Notes: a model not told the origin generated them from the letters alone. 64,000 bases of DNA from Candidatus Nitrosymbiomonas proteolyticus (GCA_017347465.1 AP021858.1:558001-622000); one strand, 5' to 3'. Shown: positions 33,932 to 44,900, counted from the first letter of the stretch. Numbers and translations are program-made.

Positions 33932-36253
33932 CTAGGGGCGGCTCCAGGCCTTGACCTGGCCCTTGGCGAGGCCCGGCCCCTCGACGTTTAGCGACAGCGA
34001 CCTTGCGCCCCCTGCCTGAAACATCCCCACTCGAAGCGGATAGTAACCCGGCTTGAGCGCGACCGACGCCGACTTCTCCAAGTAACCATGCAGCCCGTCG
34101 TTGTCGATCAGCTTCGCGCCCGCGATCCACAGCACCGATCCGTCGTCGCTGCCCAAGCTGAAGGTGTAGACCCCCGGCGACTCCACCCGGAAGAACCCCG
34201 CGAACTCCAGCGCGAAGTTCTCGCGGGGCAGGGTCAGGCTGCCCAAGCTCGAAGCCGGATCGGCGAAGTTCACCGAAAGCGCCCTCCCGGAAGCCGAGGG
34301 GGATAGCTCTTCGAACGCAGGGACGCTCGACCACCGACCCGCAAACAGCCTGGCGGACCACCCTTCGGCGAGCCCCCGAACCTCTTTTTCGGGAAGATAC
34401 TTCTTGCACTCGATCCGTGCAGGGTCGCCCGCTTTGCCTTGCGAGTTGACGTAGGAGAACGTCAGAACCGACGATTCCCGGACTTCGATCGGCCCGTCAT
34501 ACAGGCGGGAATCTCCCGTCGGCAGACTCCCGTCCGACGTGAATCTGAGAAGGAAGGGCATTCCCTCGGGCACATCGATCTCGACCCGCGTAACGTCGTC
34601 GAACAGCACCGCGCCGGCGGCGATCGTCGGTTTCGGCATGTGATAGGCGATCCCCATCGCGTCGAGTCGGGGGAAATACCGGGCCAGCCGCGATTCGAAG
34701 CTGTTCCAGTCGAGCGCGGACTTTTCGGTCCAGAGCACTTCCGCCGTCGCGAGCATCCTCGGGAAGATCATCGTCTCGACCCTCTCCCACGTTGGAATCC
34801 ACTCCGTCCAGACGTTGGCCTGGCCCCCCAGGACGTGCTTCGCTTCCTCGGGGCTCAGGTCTGCGGGCACGGGATCCCACGAATAAACGTGCCGAACCGG
34901 CGTGGTCTCGTAGCTGTAGTCGAAGTAGCAATGCGAAGTCGGGGACATCACAACGTCTTGCCCCGCCTTCGCAGCCGCGATCCCTCCGGCAATCCCGCGC
35001 CACGACATGACGGTCGCCCCAGGCGCGAGCCCGCCTTCGAGGATTTCATCCCATCCGACGAGCCTTCTTCCCTTGCGCCAAAGGTAGCTTTCGACGCGCC
35101 GCACGAGCCAACTCTGGAGGTTCTCCTCAGGTGAGTGGCCATTGTTGACGGCGAGCCCTTCGGTGCGAATCCGTTCTTGGCACTTCGGGCACTTCTGCCA
35201 GAACCCCTTCCAGACCTCGTCCGCGCCGATGTGAATGAACTTCGAAGGGAACAGGTCGAGCGTTTCGTCGAGGATGGCTTCGAGGAATTCGAGCGTTTCG
35301 TCCTTTCCGGGGCAGAAGTTGTTCGTCCGGTTGAACCCGGGCTCGGGGTAAGGCTCGACTCCCTCGCAGCCCAGCTCAGGATAGGCGACGAGGGCGGGGA
35401 GCGAGTGGCCCGGCATCTCGATCTCCGGCACAACGGTGATGTTGCGGTCCGCCGCGTACTTTACAATGTCCCGAATCTGCTCCTTCGTGTAGTAGCCGCC
35501 ATACAGCTTCTTGCCCGAGTTCGGTCCAGGGAACCTGAGTTCCGAATAGTTCCAGTTGCCTCCCGGCCACTGGCCGCCCGTATCGACCCGCCAAGCTCCG
35601 ACCTCGGTGAGCTTGGGGTAGCGGTCGCTCTGCATTCGCCAGCCCCCGTCGTCGGTGAGATGCCAATGAAACACGTTCATTTTGTGGAGCGCGAGAGAGT
35701 CGAGGTAGCGCTTGATGTCCTCCACAGGGAAGAAGTGTCGCGACACGTCGAGGTGCATCCCCCTCCACGAAAACCGGGGCCAGTCGGCGATCTCCATCGC
35801 GGGTATCTCGACACGCGAAGTTCGTTGCCGCGGGTTCGAAGGAGCCGGAGGCAAGAGTTGAATCAGCGTTTGCGCGGCATGGAGCGCCCCTGCGGGATCG
35901 ACATAGCGAACCTCGATGCGCCGTTTCCGGATCGTGAGACGGTAGCCCTCATACCGAACGCCATGCTGGGGCAATGCGGGAAGGAATGCGATCACCTGGT
36001 CCCGGTCCGCGTCGGCTCGCTCGCTGGAAAGTCGAACCCCCTCTCCAACCAACGCTCGAAGCCGTTCGGCGAGCAACTGGCCCCCCAGGCTGCCGCTCGC
36101 ATCGAAGACCAAGGTGCTTTGCGAGGCTGCGAATGGCGAGTCCTCGAGCGGCGTCATCTGTTGCGGATAGGGAAAGAGGGCGGGAAGCGAGGAGGCGTCG
36201 CGAGCGAACAGCGCGAGTCCTGCGGCGACGAGGCACGTGGCGGCGAGCGTCAT
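33932..36253 (-). CDS. Secreted GH20 beta-N-acetylhexosaminidase
   Basis: Removes terminal GlcNAc/GalNAc residues from glycans or chitin fragments by substrate-assisted catalysis. The 773-residue chain has a signal peptide (1-22), a GH20b domain (about 25-155), and a catalytic TIM barrel starting GMHLDVSRHFFPVEDIKRYL. The acid pair D345-E346 lies in HIGADEVW, with HWHLTDDGGWR also present. A C-terminal PA14-like module (about 650-770, FFRVESPGVYTFSLGSDDGS) may bind carbohydrate. The start is set by the signal peptide; TACAAT ends 7 nt upstream. Confidence 0.93.
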   Translation of the reverse strand: MTLAATCLVAAGLALFARDASSLPALFPYPQQMTPLEDSPFAASQSTLVFDASGSLGGQLLAERLRALVGEGVRLSSERADADRDQVIAFLPALPQHGVRYEGYRLTIRKRRIEVRYVDPAGALHAAQTLIQLLPPAPSNPRQRTSRVEIPAMEIADWPRFSWRGMHLDVSRHFFPVEDIKRYLDSLALHKMNVFHWHLTDDGGWRMQSDRYPKLTEVGAWRVDTGGQWPGGNWNYSELRFPGPNSGKKLYGGYYTKEQIRDIVKYAADRNITVVPEIEMPGHSLPALVAYPELGCEGVEPYPEPGFNRTNNFCPGKDETLEFLEAILDETLDLFPSKFIHIGADEVWKGFWQKCPKCQERIRTEGLAVNNGHSPEENLQSWLVRRVESYLWRKGRRLVGWDEILEGGLAPGATVMSWRGIAGGIAAAKAGQDVVMSPTSHCYFDYSYETTPVRHVYSWDPVPADLSPEEAKHVLGGQANVWTEWIPTWERVETMIFPRMLATAEVLWTEKSALDWNSFESRLARYFPRLDAMGIAYHMPKPTIAAGAVLFDDVTRVEIDVPEGMPFLLRFTSDGSLPTGDSRLYDGPIEVRESSVLTFSYVNSQGKAGDPARIECKKYLPEKEVRGLAEGWSARLFAGRWSSVPAFEELSPSASGRALSVNFADPASSLGSLTLPRENFALEFAGFFRVESPGVYTFSLGSDDGSVLWIAGAKLIDNDGLHGYLEKSASVALKPGYYPLRVGMFQAGGARSLSLNVEGPGLAKGQVKAWSRP

Positions 36254-36260
36254 GTCGTTG

Positions 36261-36266
36261 ATTGTA
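36261..36266 (-). promoter_or_regulatory. -10 box for a leaderless hexosaminidase transcript
   Basis: TACAAT on the minus strand, 7 nt before the ATG at 36253. The gap to the divergent PEP-CTERM gene (36254-36549) contains this box, the opposite-strand TATAAT at 36412 and no other gene. Confidence 0.45.
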
Positions 36267-36411
36267 ACGCCTTCAGGCGCGGTCTGTCGCCCCATGCGGC
36301 CCGGCCAAGTCCGAGCGGCGGAACGACTCCCGCACGCTTTGCCGACCTGCAAACATTGCCAGGTTTGACCCTCATAATTCGTACAGGCTTCCCGATCAAC
36401 GCAGAACTTAC

Positions 36412-36417
36412 TATAAT
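36412..36417 (+). promoter_or_regulatory. -10 box of the first PEP-CTERM gene of the pair
   Basis: ACTATAATG contains a perfect TATAAT, giving a leader of about 125 nt. The -35 (around TTCCCG, 36389) is poor. Confidence 0.5.
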
Positions 36418-36549
36418 GTTCATGAGATCGGGTGCGTTGCTGCCCGAACGATGATCGATTGCGACCTACGGCGCGGAAATCGTTTGCTTCAGGTCTGGAT
36501 GTCAGATACGTCAACGGCCGGCTTTCCCCGGCTGAAGGAGGAACGCATA

Positions 36550-37284
36550 ATGAATCGAACGCTTGGTACGCTTGCGCTGGCGGCGCTTGCAGCCGCTTCC
36601 ATGTCGCAAGGCCTCATGATTTCTTTTGGGACCCGTGAAACCGGGACTTCGGCCGCTATCGGCGAGAACGGTGGAACGTCTGGGGGGATCGAATGGGTCA
36701 ATCTCGACGGTCAAACGCTCCACACCAACAGCACTTGGCAGTTGTTCACTTTTACGATGGCCACCGACCCCCTCACGGCCTTCGCGGGCACGACTGCGAA
36801 CGGCGTGTTGGATGGAGTTGCTGGGACGATTGAGAACATTCGCATCAAGAACACGAACATCTCGAACCCGATTCGACTCTGGATCGACGATGTTACGGAC
36901 ACATTGAACGGAACTGACGTGTACAACTTCGGAACGTTCGAAGGGTACGCCGACGGCCAAGAGGTGATGTTCCAAGAGCCTAACTTCTCAGGCTCCACGG
37001 CACCCCACCTTGTGGCCGGCGGAACCGCGAAGGTCGACAACTCGGTTAGCCATACGGGCAACGCGTCCTATCGGCTGGACTACCAGTACATCGATGGCAC
37101 TGCCGCTCGCTGGCTACGCCTCACGACCCACCCGACCACGCAGCCCCAAGCTGCGCCGACCATCCGCTACGATCAAAACAGCGTTGTGTCGTTTTGGATG
37201 AAGGCCGAGGTCGTTCCGGAGCCTTCTTCGATGATCGCTCTGGGACTCGGAGCCGCTGCATTGCTTCGTCGCCGCAGGAAGTAG
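36550..37284 (+). CDS. PEP-CTERM sorting-domain secreted protein
   Basis: A 244-residue protein with signal peptide (cleavage around SMSQG), a beta-sandwich-like body and the sorting tag VPEPSSMIALGLGAAALLRRRRK. The part GNASYRLDYQYIDG...WLRLTTHPTT...VVSFWMKAE looks like a carbohydrate-binding jelly roll, but this is a pattern match only. GAAGGAGGAA 6 nt before the ATG sets the start. Confidence 0.85.
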   Translation: MNRTLGTLALAALAAASMSQGLMISFGTRETGTSAAIGENGGTSGGIEWVNLDGQTLHTNSTWQLFTFTMATDPLTAFAGTTANGVLDGVAGTIENIRIKNTNISNPIRLWIDDVTDTLNGTDVYNFGTFEGYADGQEVMFQEPNFSGSTAPHLVAGGTAKVDNSVSHTGNASYRLDYQYIDGTAARWLRLTTHPTTQPQAAPTIRYDQNSVVSFWMKAEVVPEPSSMIALGLGAAALLRRRRK

Positions 37285-37304
37285 TCATTGCCTCCCTGAG
37301 GGCG

Positions 37305-37348
37305 CAGACCGTTCTCGCGATTCGCGGGGGCGGTCTGTCTTGCTTTTT
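37305..37348 (+). terminator. Rho-independent terminator
   Basis: Stem CAGACCG/CGGTCTG with an inner CGCG/CGCG stem, then TCTTGCTTTTT. Located 20 nt after the stop codon, separating the two PEP-CTERM genes. Confidence 0.75.
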
Positions 37349-37373
37349 GGCCCCTACTTGCAGAAAAGTCATG

Positions 37374-37379
37374 TATAAT
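37374..37379 (+). promoter_or_regulatory. -10 box of the second PEP-CTERM gene
   Basis: ATGTATAATTT, 67 nt before the ATG, just after the terminator of the previous gene. The two genes therefore have separate promoters. Confidence 0.5.
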
Positions 37380-37446
37380 TTCGTAGTGATCTGAATGGCT
37401 GGGCGCGCGATAGCTCGCCCGCGGTTCGCACAAAGGAGAGTCGAAT

Positions 37447-38115
37447 ATGATACGAAAACCGATCGCCGCAGGGGCGCTCTGCCTTGCCGTTGCTGGAACG
37501 TCGTATGCCAGCATCAGCGTCGTCAGCGGACCCGCCTTGCTCGTCACCGATCCCAACGTGATGAACTACAAGGCCGCGCCTTACGACGACCCCACCGCCC
37601 TCGTTCGATACTGGACGGAACGCGCTTCGTACACGCTGTCGCAAGACCTCGTGATCAGCATCGTTCCACCGGTGTCGTACCCCACAAACGTCACCTCGCA
37701 CGCGAACAACAACGACAACTTCATCGCAGCGGGAACGAGTATCGAAAGCTACTACCTGTACTTCGATCCGAGCGGAACGAAGAGCGTGACCACGAGGTTC
37801 CGAACCACCAACCCAATCCTCGGGCTGATTTCGAACCATCGAGGCTCCGCGGCCAATGACCACTTCATGCTGTCCGACTACCTGATCGACCCTTCCGTGC
37901 CGGCGGCGAACATCCCGACGACGCACTTTGGGGATCGGGGACTGGAAATGCCCACAGACAACGTGATCTTCCACGCGGCGAACGAGATCGAAGTCGATTG
38001 GACCGCTTCGAACCCTGGAGATCAGATGCGAATCATCACGGCCGTTCCAGAGCCCGCGACAATGAGCGCATTGGGAATCGGCCTCGTAGCGCTGCTCCGC
38101 CGCCGTCGAAGGTAG
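37447..38115 (+). CDS. PEP-CTERM sorting-domain secreted protein
   Basis: A 222-residue protein with signal peptide (cleavage near GTSYAS), a beta-rich body lacking recognisable catalytic motifs, and the tag VPEPATMSALGIGLVALLRRRRR. AAAGGAGAG lies 6 nt before the ATG. The tag is nearly the same as that of the 5111-5704 protein, so the same sorting enzyme should process all three. Confidence 0.85.
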   Translation: MIRKPIAAGALCLAVAGTSYASISVVSGPALLVTDPNVMNYKAAPYDDPTALVRYWTERASYTLSQDLVISIVPPVSYPTNVTSHANNNDNFIAAGTSIESYYLYFDPSGTKSVTTRFRTTNPILGLISNHRGSAANDHFMLSDYLIDPSVPAANIPTTHFGDRGLEMPTDNVIFHAANEIEVDWTASNPGDQMRIITAVPEPATMSALGIGLVALLRRRRR

Positions 38116-38179
38116 GATGCATTTCGGGCGATTAGCGAGGTTGGGGCTTCTGAGGGAGCCCAAACCCGCTTGCGCCTGT

Positions 38180-40723
38180 TTATGCGCCACGCCGACCCGC
38201 GAGCAGCACCGCTCCCCCGGCAAAAAGCAACCCGAGCCCGCCGTAAAACGCCACCGCCGGCCACGGAACGCTTGAAGTCGTCTCTGGGGGGGCTCCATGC
38301 TCCCGAATTCCCGTCTCGACCGCCTCAAGCAATAGATCGGCAACGTCGGCCCCGGAAGTCGAAGAGAGCACCTTGCCGCCCGTGAGCGATGCGAGCTTCT
38401 CGGCATGCGCCTTGGCGTTGGTGTCCGAGCCCACGACGATCGGATAGATGTGGGCGGGGTCGACGCGTTCGGCAAGGTCGGCAATCTTCGTAATGGTTCG
38501 TCCGCCGCTATCGGGTGCGTGGGCGGGCGCGTCCGAAATCACGATGACGATCTTCGTGGGAATCCGCGACGACGGCTTTTCGTTCTTCCAGAAGTTCAGC
38601 GCGAGCTCGATTCCCCGGAGCTGGTCCTCAGGCCAATCCCCGCCGCCTACGGGCTCCCACACCCTCATGCGCTCGAACTGTTTGCCGAGGTCGGTAGTGA
38701 AGTTATGGGCCTCGAAGGCGTTGTTCTTATCGGCCTTCGCATCGCGGAAAGACACCACACAGAGTCGAATGTCTTTCGTCTTGAGTCGGAGGTCCTCGAC
38801 GATCCGAATCGCGTTCTCCCGCATTGAAGCCAGCATTCGGCCCATCGAAGAAGTCGTATCGAGCACGATGGCAATGTCGAGCGGCCCGGCCTCATAGCCC
38901 ACATCGCTGACCGAAGTAGGGTTGTGGATGATGCTCTGAGCCCGCTTCTGCGCCCTCCTTCGCTGCACTCCGGAGTCCGGAGTTTCCCGATATGAAGCCC
39001 GAACCTCGACATCGAACACCGGGTCGGTCCCCTCGGGCAGTTCTACTTTTCGAATCGTGCCCTTGACGACGTGCTCGCCCTTTGCTGGAACCGTGCCGCT
39101 TAGCTTGAGGTCCCACTGGCGCACGATCTTGGCCCCCTCGGCCGAAGACTCCAGTCGGTAGAGTCGCAGCCCCGAAAGCGAGGCGGCTTCGTCCGCTAGG
39201 TTCTTAACAACGATCCGCATTCGAAAGTCGTTGTCCTTCTCCAAAGTATAGTAGGGCTCGATTCTAAGGGCCGAAATGCTAGCCCGAAACGCGTTGAACG
39301 TGTACTTAATGGCCGTGTCCATGTACTCGCGATAGCCCGCATGATTGAACGCTTTGTAATCGGCGATGTTGGTGCCGTGCGCTTCGAGCGAGCACGCCTT
39401 CACAAGGTTCGCCATCACGTCGATCCTCGCTTCGCGTCGCTCCTTCTCCTTGAACCCATAGAACGCCTCGGGCGCCCGGAGGCCGTAATAGTGTCGCCGG
39501 AGGTTGTCCGTCGGAAGCAGAGTTCGGTTTTCGCGGGTGGCGGCCCTGGCAGTAGCATAGTGATCCGGGTTGGTTTCGTAGTGCAGATGCTCGCTCATCG
39601 GCGTCGCCGCCTCATAATCCGGGTATCCGTTGAGGGGATCATAGAGGGGCCCGTTAAAATAGAACGGATCGAAGTAGCTATAAAACTGAGCGTAAGACTT
39701 ATTCTCCTTTTTGCCCTTATACAGATAGTCCAGGTAGGCCGCAACGCTCGACCGTATCGACTGCGGCATGATGTCCACTTTCATGATGCTGCCCGGACGA
39801 AGGTACGCGTTGGCTCTGATGTTGTCTTCCACTCGCCTCCAATAGGCGTTGGCGACCGAGGGGTTGATTCGCAGCACCTCGTCCCGCAAAAGGGTCTCCG
39901 CCTGAATCACCGGCGTGCTGTTAATGTAGGTGTCCGGATCTTCTCCGAGCCCGGCATACCACGTGTCCGCAAGTTCGCGCAGCCGCTTAAGCGTTCCCCC
40001 GCTCACCTCAAAAGCATCGGCGTGCTTGGCGCTGGCGACATCGGAAACGTAGTGCGCCATATAGGCGGCAAAGTGGGCTTTGTCCTGCTCGGAGCCTCCC
40101 GTTTCAATCGCCTGAACGAGCCTGGCATAATACTCTCCCGCGGCCCAGGGCGCGTCTCCCGAGCCTTCCTCGGCGCTCCTTCCTCCTGCACCGAGCCAAG
40201 GATTCCAATAGTGCGCCCTACCCGAATATTCAGGGTTCCAGGCGTTGCCCAAAGTCAGCTCAGCGTCGGCGCTCGGCCCTCCGGCCCCCCGGAATGTGGG
40301 CGCGAGATCGGGCGCGTCCGCGTCTACGATGCCGACCCCTCTCCGCGCCATCATTCCCTTGTCCGTGTGCTCCACGCCGTCCCATGCGTTGATGCTGTGA
40401 AGCGCGGGGAAACCGCTCTCCCCTTCTTCTCCGAAGGCCGGGTCGGCCTGGAGCATCCTGTACGCCTGCGAAACGATGAATTGGTGGATGGGGTGCGGCC
40501 CGCTCCGAGGCTGGAGCTCCGCCGCCATCGTCGTGGGATCGACCGCGAAGTTCGTGATGAGCAAGTTGATCTTGGTCCGCTGTTCGTCGCTCAAAGGGAT
40601 CCTTCCCGTAAGTGTGCCCCAAGAATCGATCCTCGCAGGAAGCGCCAACCCCAGGACCGCGGCCAAGGCAAGTCCGCCGACGTTCCGCGTCGCACGAATC
40701 GAACGCCCTTTCGATCTCCTCAT
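38180..40723 (-). CDS. Membrane-anchored phospholipase-C-like plus VWA protein
   Basis: An 847-residue exported protein. After the signal peptide the mature chain starts near SWG, then HQFIVSQAYRML, HSINAWDGVEHTD and FAAYMAHYVSDVASAKHADAF give the His/Asp ladder of zinc-dependent phospholipase C/S1-P1 folds. A middle beta domain follows, then a VWA domain (about 610-790) with MIDAS VLDTTSSMG and VVSFRDAKAD. A C-terminal helix WPAVAFYGGLGLLFAGGAVLL before RRGA anchors it. The fusion is unusual. ATG 40723 overlaps the upstream stop (ATGA). Confidence 0.8.
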   Translation of the reverse strand: MRRSKGRSIRATRNVGGLALAAVLGLALPARIDSWGTLTGRIPLSDEQRTKINLLITNFAVDPTTMAAELQPRSGPHPIHQFIVSQAYRMLQADPAFGEEGESGFPALHSINAWDGVEHTDKGMMARRGVGIVDADAPDLAPTFRGAGGPSADAELTLGNAWNPEYSGRAHYWNPWLGAGGRSAEEGSGDAPWAAGEYYARLVQAIETGGSEQDKAHFAAYMAHYVSDVASAKHADAFEVSGGTLKRLRELADTWYAGLGEDPDTYINSTPVIQAETLLRDEVLRINPSVANAYWRRVEDNIRANAYLRPGSIMKVDIMPQSIRSSVAAYLDYLYKGKKENKSYAQFYSYFDPFYFNGPLYDPLNGYPDYEAATPMSEHLHYETNPDHYATARAATRENRTLLPTDNLRRHYYGLRAPEAFYGFKEKERREARIDVMANLVKACSLEAHGTNIADYKAFNHAGYREYMDTAIKYTFNAFRASISALRIEPYYTLEKDNDFRMRIVVKNLADEAASLSGLRLYRLESSAEGAKIVRQWDLKLSGTVPAKGEHVVKGTIRKVELPEGTDPVFDVEVRASYRETPDSGVQRRRAQKRAQSIIHNPTSVSDVGYEAGPLDIAIVLDTTSSMGRMLASMRENAIRIVEDLRLKTKDIRLCVVSFRDAKADKNNAFEAHNFTTDLGKQFERMRVWEPVGGGDWPEDQLRGIELALNFWKNEKPSSRIPTKIVIVISDAPAHAPDSGGRTITKIADLAERVDPAHIYPIVVGSDTNAKAHAEKLASLTGGKVLSSTSGADVADLLLEAVETGIREHGAPPETTSSVPWPAVAFYGGLGLLFAGGAVLLAGRRGA

Positions 40724-41838
40724 CTGAACCTCACCGCCTCGATCCACTGCTGCATGATCCTCCGGTTTTCACCCCAAGGGTCCCCGAAACCCAGAGCGGC
40801 CAGCGTAACCCCTCGCCCGCCGACAACCGCCATCGCCCCGATTCCAAATCCGTTGGCCACGTTTCGCGTTTCGGCAACGAAGTACTTGCCCGTCACGCCG
40901 CCGATCTCGATGTAGCCCGACTCGACGACCGTGTAGTCGTCCGGGTCGACATCCTCCATCATTCGCGCGGCGAACTGCTCCAGCCCCTCGCCGCTCCGCA
41001 GGTCCACAAACCGGCAGCCAAGAAACCACTCGTGGCCGCCAGGATCGACCCAGACCGCCTCGAATTGCCTCGAACTGTCGGTCTTGACGTCCCATTCTGA
41101 GGTGAGCGGCAGGCTCGCCTGCCCGCCCAGAATCGACCGGCCCGCTGGCGCAGCCGTAGAACCGCTGGTGGCCGATGGCCTCGACTTGGGAGGAGGCGAG
41201 GACTTGGCGGTTGTTCCCGTCGATGCCTTGGGCTTTTCCGCTGAGGCGGATGCCGCGGACTTGGCCGCCGCCGAGGAAGCCGTGGAGGCGGGAGGCTTCG
41301 CGGCAAGGTCGATCTTCGGCACGGACCCAGGCAAGCCTTCGAAGTCGGCCGGATCGAGAAGGTCGTTGGTTGCGGCGACTGGAGCTGAGGGTCCTGCGCC
41401 CTCGCTGGCCTCAATCGTGAATTCAGACTCCGTTTTCGGGCTTAGAAAAGGCACCTTGAACCCCATGACCACCGCAGCGGCGATCGAAGCGACCGCGCCG
41501 ACGACCATCAGCGCTCCTACCGTCTTGCGAATGGACTTTCGGGGCCTTCGAGCCGTGGAGCGGGGGCTCGGCGCGCTGGATGGGCTGGGCCCGACGTCGA
41601 AGCCTGGGGCTCGCGCGGGCTCCTGAGGCCTGGGTGGAGGAGCCTGCTGCGCCCCTCCCGATTCGAGTTCCCTCCGCACCTGCTCCCGAAAAGCAGCCTC
41701 TTGCTCCTCGGCTTGCTGGGCCTCCAACTCCCGGCGCACGTGCTCCCGGTAAGCCTGCTCTTCTTGGAGCCGCGCCCGAAACCGCGCCTCCTCCTCTTCG
41801 CGAATCTGCCGTTTACGGTCTTCAGATAGGTCCGACAT
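40720..41838 (-). CDS. Coiled-coil single-pass membrane protein, partner of the VWA protein
   Basis: A 372-residue protein. The first about 70 residues are a charged Glu/Arg coiled coil, followed by a Pro/Ala linker, one membrane helix (about 107-127, VGALMVVGAVASIAAAVVMGF) and a long Ala/Ser/Pro/Lys linker. A C-terminal domain of about 140 residues (from LPLTSEWDVKTDSSRQFEAVW) follows, with no recognised family. Translational overlap with the VWA gene suggests a complex. The start is uncertain between ATG 41838 and GTG 41853. Confidence 0.75.
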   Translation of the reverse strand: MSDLSEDRKRQIREEEEARFRARLQEEQAYREHVRRELEAQQAEEQEAAFREQVRRELESGGAQQAPPPRPQEPARAPGFDVGPSPSSAPSPRSTARRPRKSIRKTVGALMVVGAVASIAAAVVMGFKVPFLSPKTESEFTIEASEGAGPSAPVAATNDLLDPADFEGLPGSVPKIDLAAKPPASTASSAAAKSAASASAEKPKASTGTTAKSSPPPKSRPSATSGSTAAPAGRSILGGQASLPLTSEWDVKTDSSRQFEAVWVDPGGHEWFLGCRFVDLRSGEGLEQFAARMMEDVDPDDYTVVESGYIEIGGVTGKYFVAETRNVANGFGIGAMAVVGGRGVTLAALGFGDPWGENRRIMQQWIEAVRFR

Positions 41839-41993
41839 CTCCAGCACCCCCACGCCACGGGCACGCCTGCGCTTAGTCTACGACACTCCGCGCGAATTGT
41901 CCACCTCAGGCCAATCGGGAAGGAGAAGCTTTCCGCCTCGGCGAACTTGACCGATCTAGCCTCACGAAGAGAATACAAGTTCGGAGAGTCAAA

Positions 41994-44900
41994 GTGCCAA
42001 CAGCCAGTATCGGTGGGACAAGCGTTTGGTTCTCACGGGGCAGCTACAGTGCCCCGCCTGTTGGTCCAGGAGTGGGTGCCCATACCTTTGAGAACTGCAC
42101 CTTTGACGAGGGATTTGATCTGTCGGGCCGCACCCTCGGTGCTCCGCTCAAACTCGAAAACTGCGTCTGCAAGGGCGCGATGAACTTGTCGGGGTTGACG
42201 ATACGAGCCCGCGGCCTTTCAGGAGACTTTGAGATTCCTGACCCCAACGACACCCTTCTCAACCTAAGCGCCACCAAGATCGAGGGGGAACTCGACATGA
42301 GGGGCATCTGGGTCGAAGGCGCGATCCGGGGATTTGGCCTCGAAGTCGGGGCGGGCTTGCGCGCAGGTCCGATCAAGGAGGAAGCGGGTCACACACTTAG
42401 AGTCACCGACACGCTCTGTCAGAACCTCTTGACCGACGAAAGGAACTTACAGCAGGACTCCTATAAGAGAAACTCCATTGCCGGTCTGATCGACCTAACG
42501 GATCTGCGCTGCAAGGGAACCGTCAACCTGAGTTGCGTCCAAGTGGTGGAGGACCTTCGCCTCGTCAACGCAGTGATCGAAGGAACTCTCCGATTCGCGC
42601 AGTGGGTGTCCGACTCTGATCTCCAAGCGCTTAGCGGACAGAATGCAGAGCTGAGTGCCGCGCTCAAACAACTCCCTACCCATACCTTCATCGGGGGAAT
42701 GCTCGACCTGCATGGGGTTCAGGTGGAATCCGACGTTTACCTTCAAGGGACCCTTGTTGCTGGCAGAACGATCTTCTCGAACTCAACGATCGGCCAGACC
42801 TTGATCGCAAGGCCTTGGTTTCCGAACGACCGCGGCGATCCGAAGGTACTGCGGCAAACCGACCTCAAGGAAGCGCTCGAGAAGGCCGAGGGAGAACCAA
42901 CGGAACTGCGGGGTGGAATCCGGGCCGCTCGGTGTACGATCAAGGGACTGCTCGACCTCTCGGGCGCGTTCCTCGGAGACGGCGTCGACCTGGACTTCTC
43001 GGATCTAGGCACGCTATATGGGCACCGCTCCGGGAAGTGCAACCGCATTCCTGCCGGCCGGAGGAAGCCGAGTTGGCGCACCACCGTTCCCGCCATTTCG
43101 GAATACGCCAGGCACGCTGTCGAGATCATTCGAATCTGCGAGAGCGCCACGAACGGCGAACTCGAATTGATTTCCCAACCCACCCACCTGAAGTCGAAGA
43201 GGTTCATGTTCCTTGCGAATGGCAACGGAGCCTTCGACGACCTCAAGAACAAGTCGGCGAACGACCCGCAACTCCTGGGCAATCTGCTCCATGGGTTCTC
43301 GAACACAGTCCTCAAGCAGAATCCCGACGACTCGGTGAAGGGTTCCTCAGCGAAAGCCTGCAAGTTCCTCAACCCGCTGGCTGCCCTCTATAAGGAATGG
43401 CCCGTCCACACGAAGTATCGCCCCAAGAAGTTTGAATGCACTTGCCGCCTGAAACTTGAGGACTGGATCGAACCTGCGGCTAACTCCGACAGCCACTCCT
43501 TCCTACACATCAGCGGGAAGCTCAGCCTAAGGTCGGTGACGATTCGGGGCGACTTGTCGCTCCAGGGGGCGCTCGTCTCTGAGGGGCTCGATGTTTCGGC
43601 CGCGGTCATCGAAGGCAACTTCATCTGCCGCGCCACCAATGTCGCGGAGGGGAAAGTGGTTTCAGACGCCACCAAGAAAAACGATCTCGCCAAGCTGTTT
43701 CCCACCGTGATCGGCCCCCACCCGAAGTCCAGAGATATGGCGGCCTCCATTACAGGAGAAAACCTCCAAGTCGGCCGCTACGTCTCGCTCAGCGGCGCGA
43801 TTCTCACGAACGGGGTGAACCTCTACGGCGCCAAGGTGCAAGGCATGGTATCCGCAGACAGTTGGGGCGGATGCCGCACGATGATCGGCGCAGCTTCGGG
43901 TCCTGAGGGCCGAAGTTACTCGCTCCGCCTGACGGCCACGACGATAGGGGGCTCGGTGAATCTCATCGGAGCGTACCTTGCAGCAGGACTCAGCCTCGAA
44001 AACGCGTCCGTAAAAGGCGACTTGAGCGCTAATTCTAATTGGTTCGACCATGATCGGACGGGACTACCCTATCTACTGAAAAGTTGCTACTACGGACTAT
44101 ACGGCACCGACGAGCGCCGAGCCTTCATCGGCCAAGGATATTGGTCGAAGGGTGAGAAAGCCTCCTTGCTCCTTAACGGCCTCCAGATCGAAGGGGATGT
44201 CGACCTGCGAGGGCTGTTCGCCTTGGGAGGCATCCTTTGCCAAAGCGCCAAACTCGGCGGCAGCCTCATGCTGGAAGGAATCGAACGCCCCACAAAATCA
44301 AGCGTCTCTGGACGGCAAGGGGACGAGAACCCTAAACCTGCATGCCCCAAAGTCGCAAGTAAATCCAAACGCCACGCAGCCGATCGGTACGAGGACGAAT
44401 CGTATTTCACGACGTTCATCGGACCCGCCGTCGAAACGGGAAAGAGCGTCTACAGCGTCGACTTGACGGGAACCCAGATGGACGGAGACATCGACCTTCG
44501 AGGCTCCATTCTTACTTCGGGCCTCCGGTTCAGTAATGCCGCAATCGGTGGCCATATCGTCCTTCAACCCCACCTGATGAACGCGGCCGATGCATCGCAC
44601 GCCACTCTGATTTACGAAAGGACGCTGATCGGACCCTGTACCGGAATGGGAATGAGCCGGAGCACCAAGGACCACGAGTACAAGCTCCGAGTGTCGGTCA
44701 TGGGCACGGGCTCAGAGGTGCATGGGTACTTGTTCGCCGGGGGGTGCCATCTCACGCACGGGATTATCATGGCAAGGACGAAGATCGAAGGGCAGGCGGA
44801 CTTCTCCCCGTTCAAGATTGCGCTCGGACAATCCCCATCGGGCAGTCAAGAACCGAACGAGAAAGACCTTCGCAGCCTCATTGGGATTGGAGTGGGTCCC

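Noticed and set aside
39341-40915. 524-codon open frame antisense to the VWA protein
   Set aside because: Composition typical of a shadow; it also crosses the junction of two well-supported minus-strand genes.
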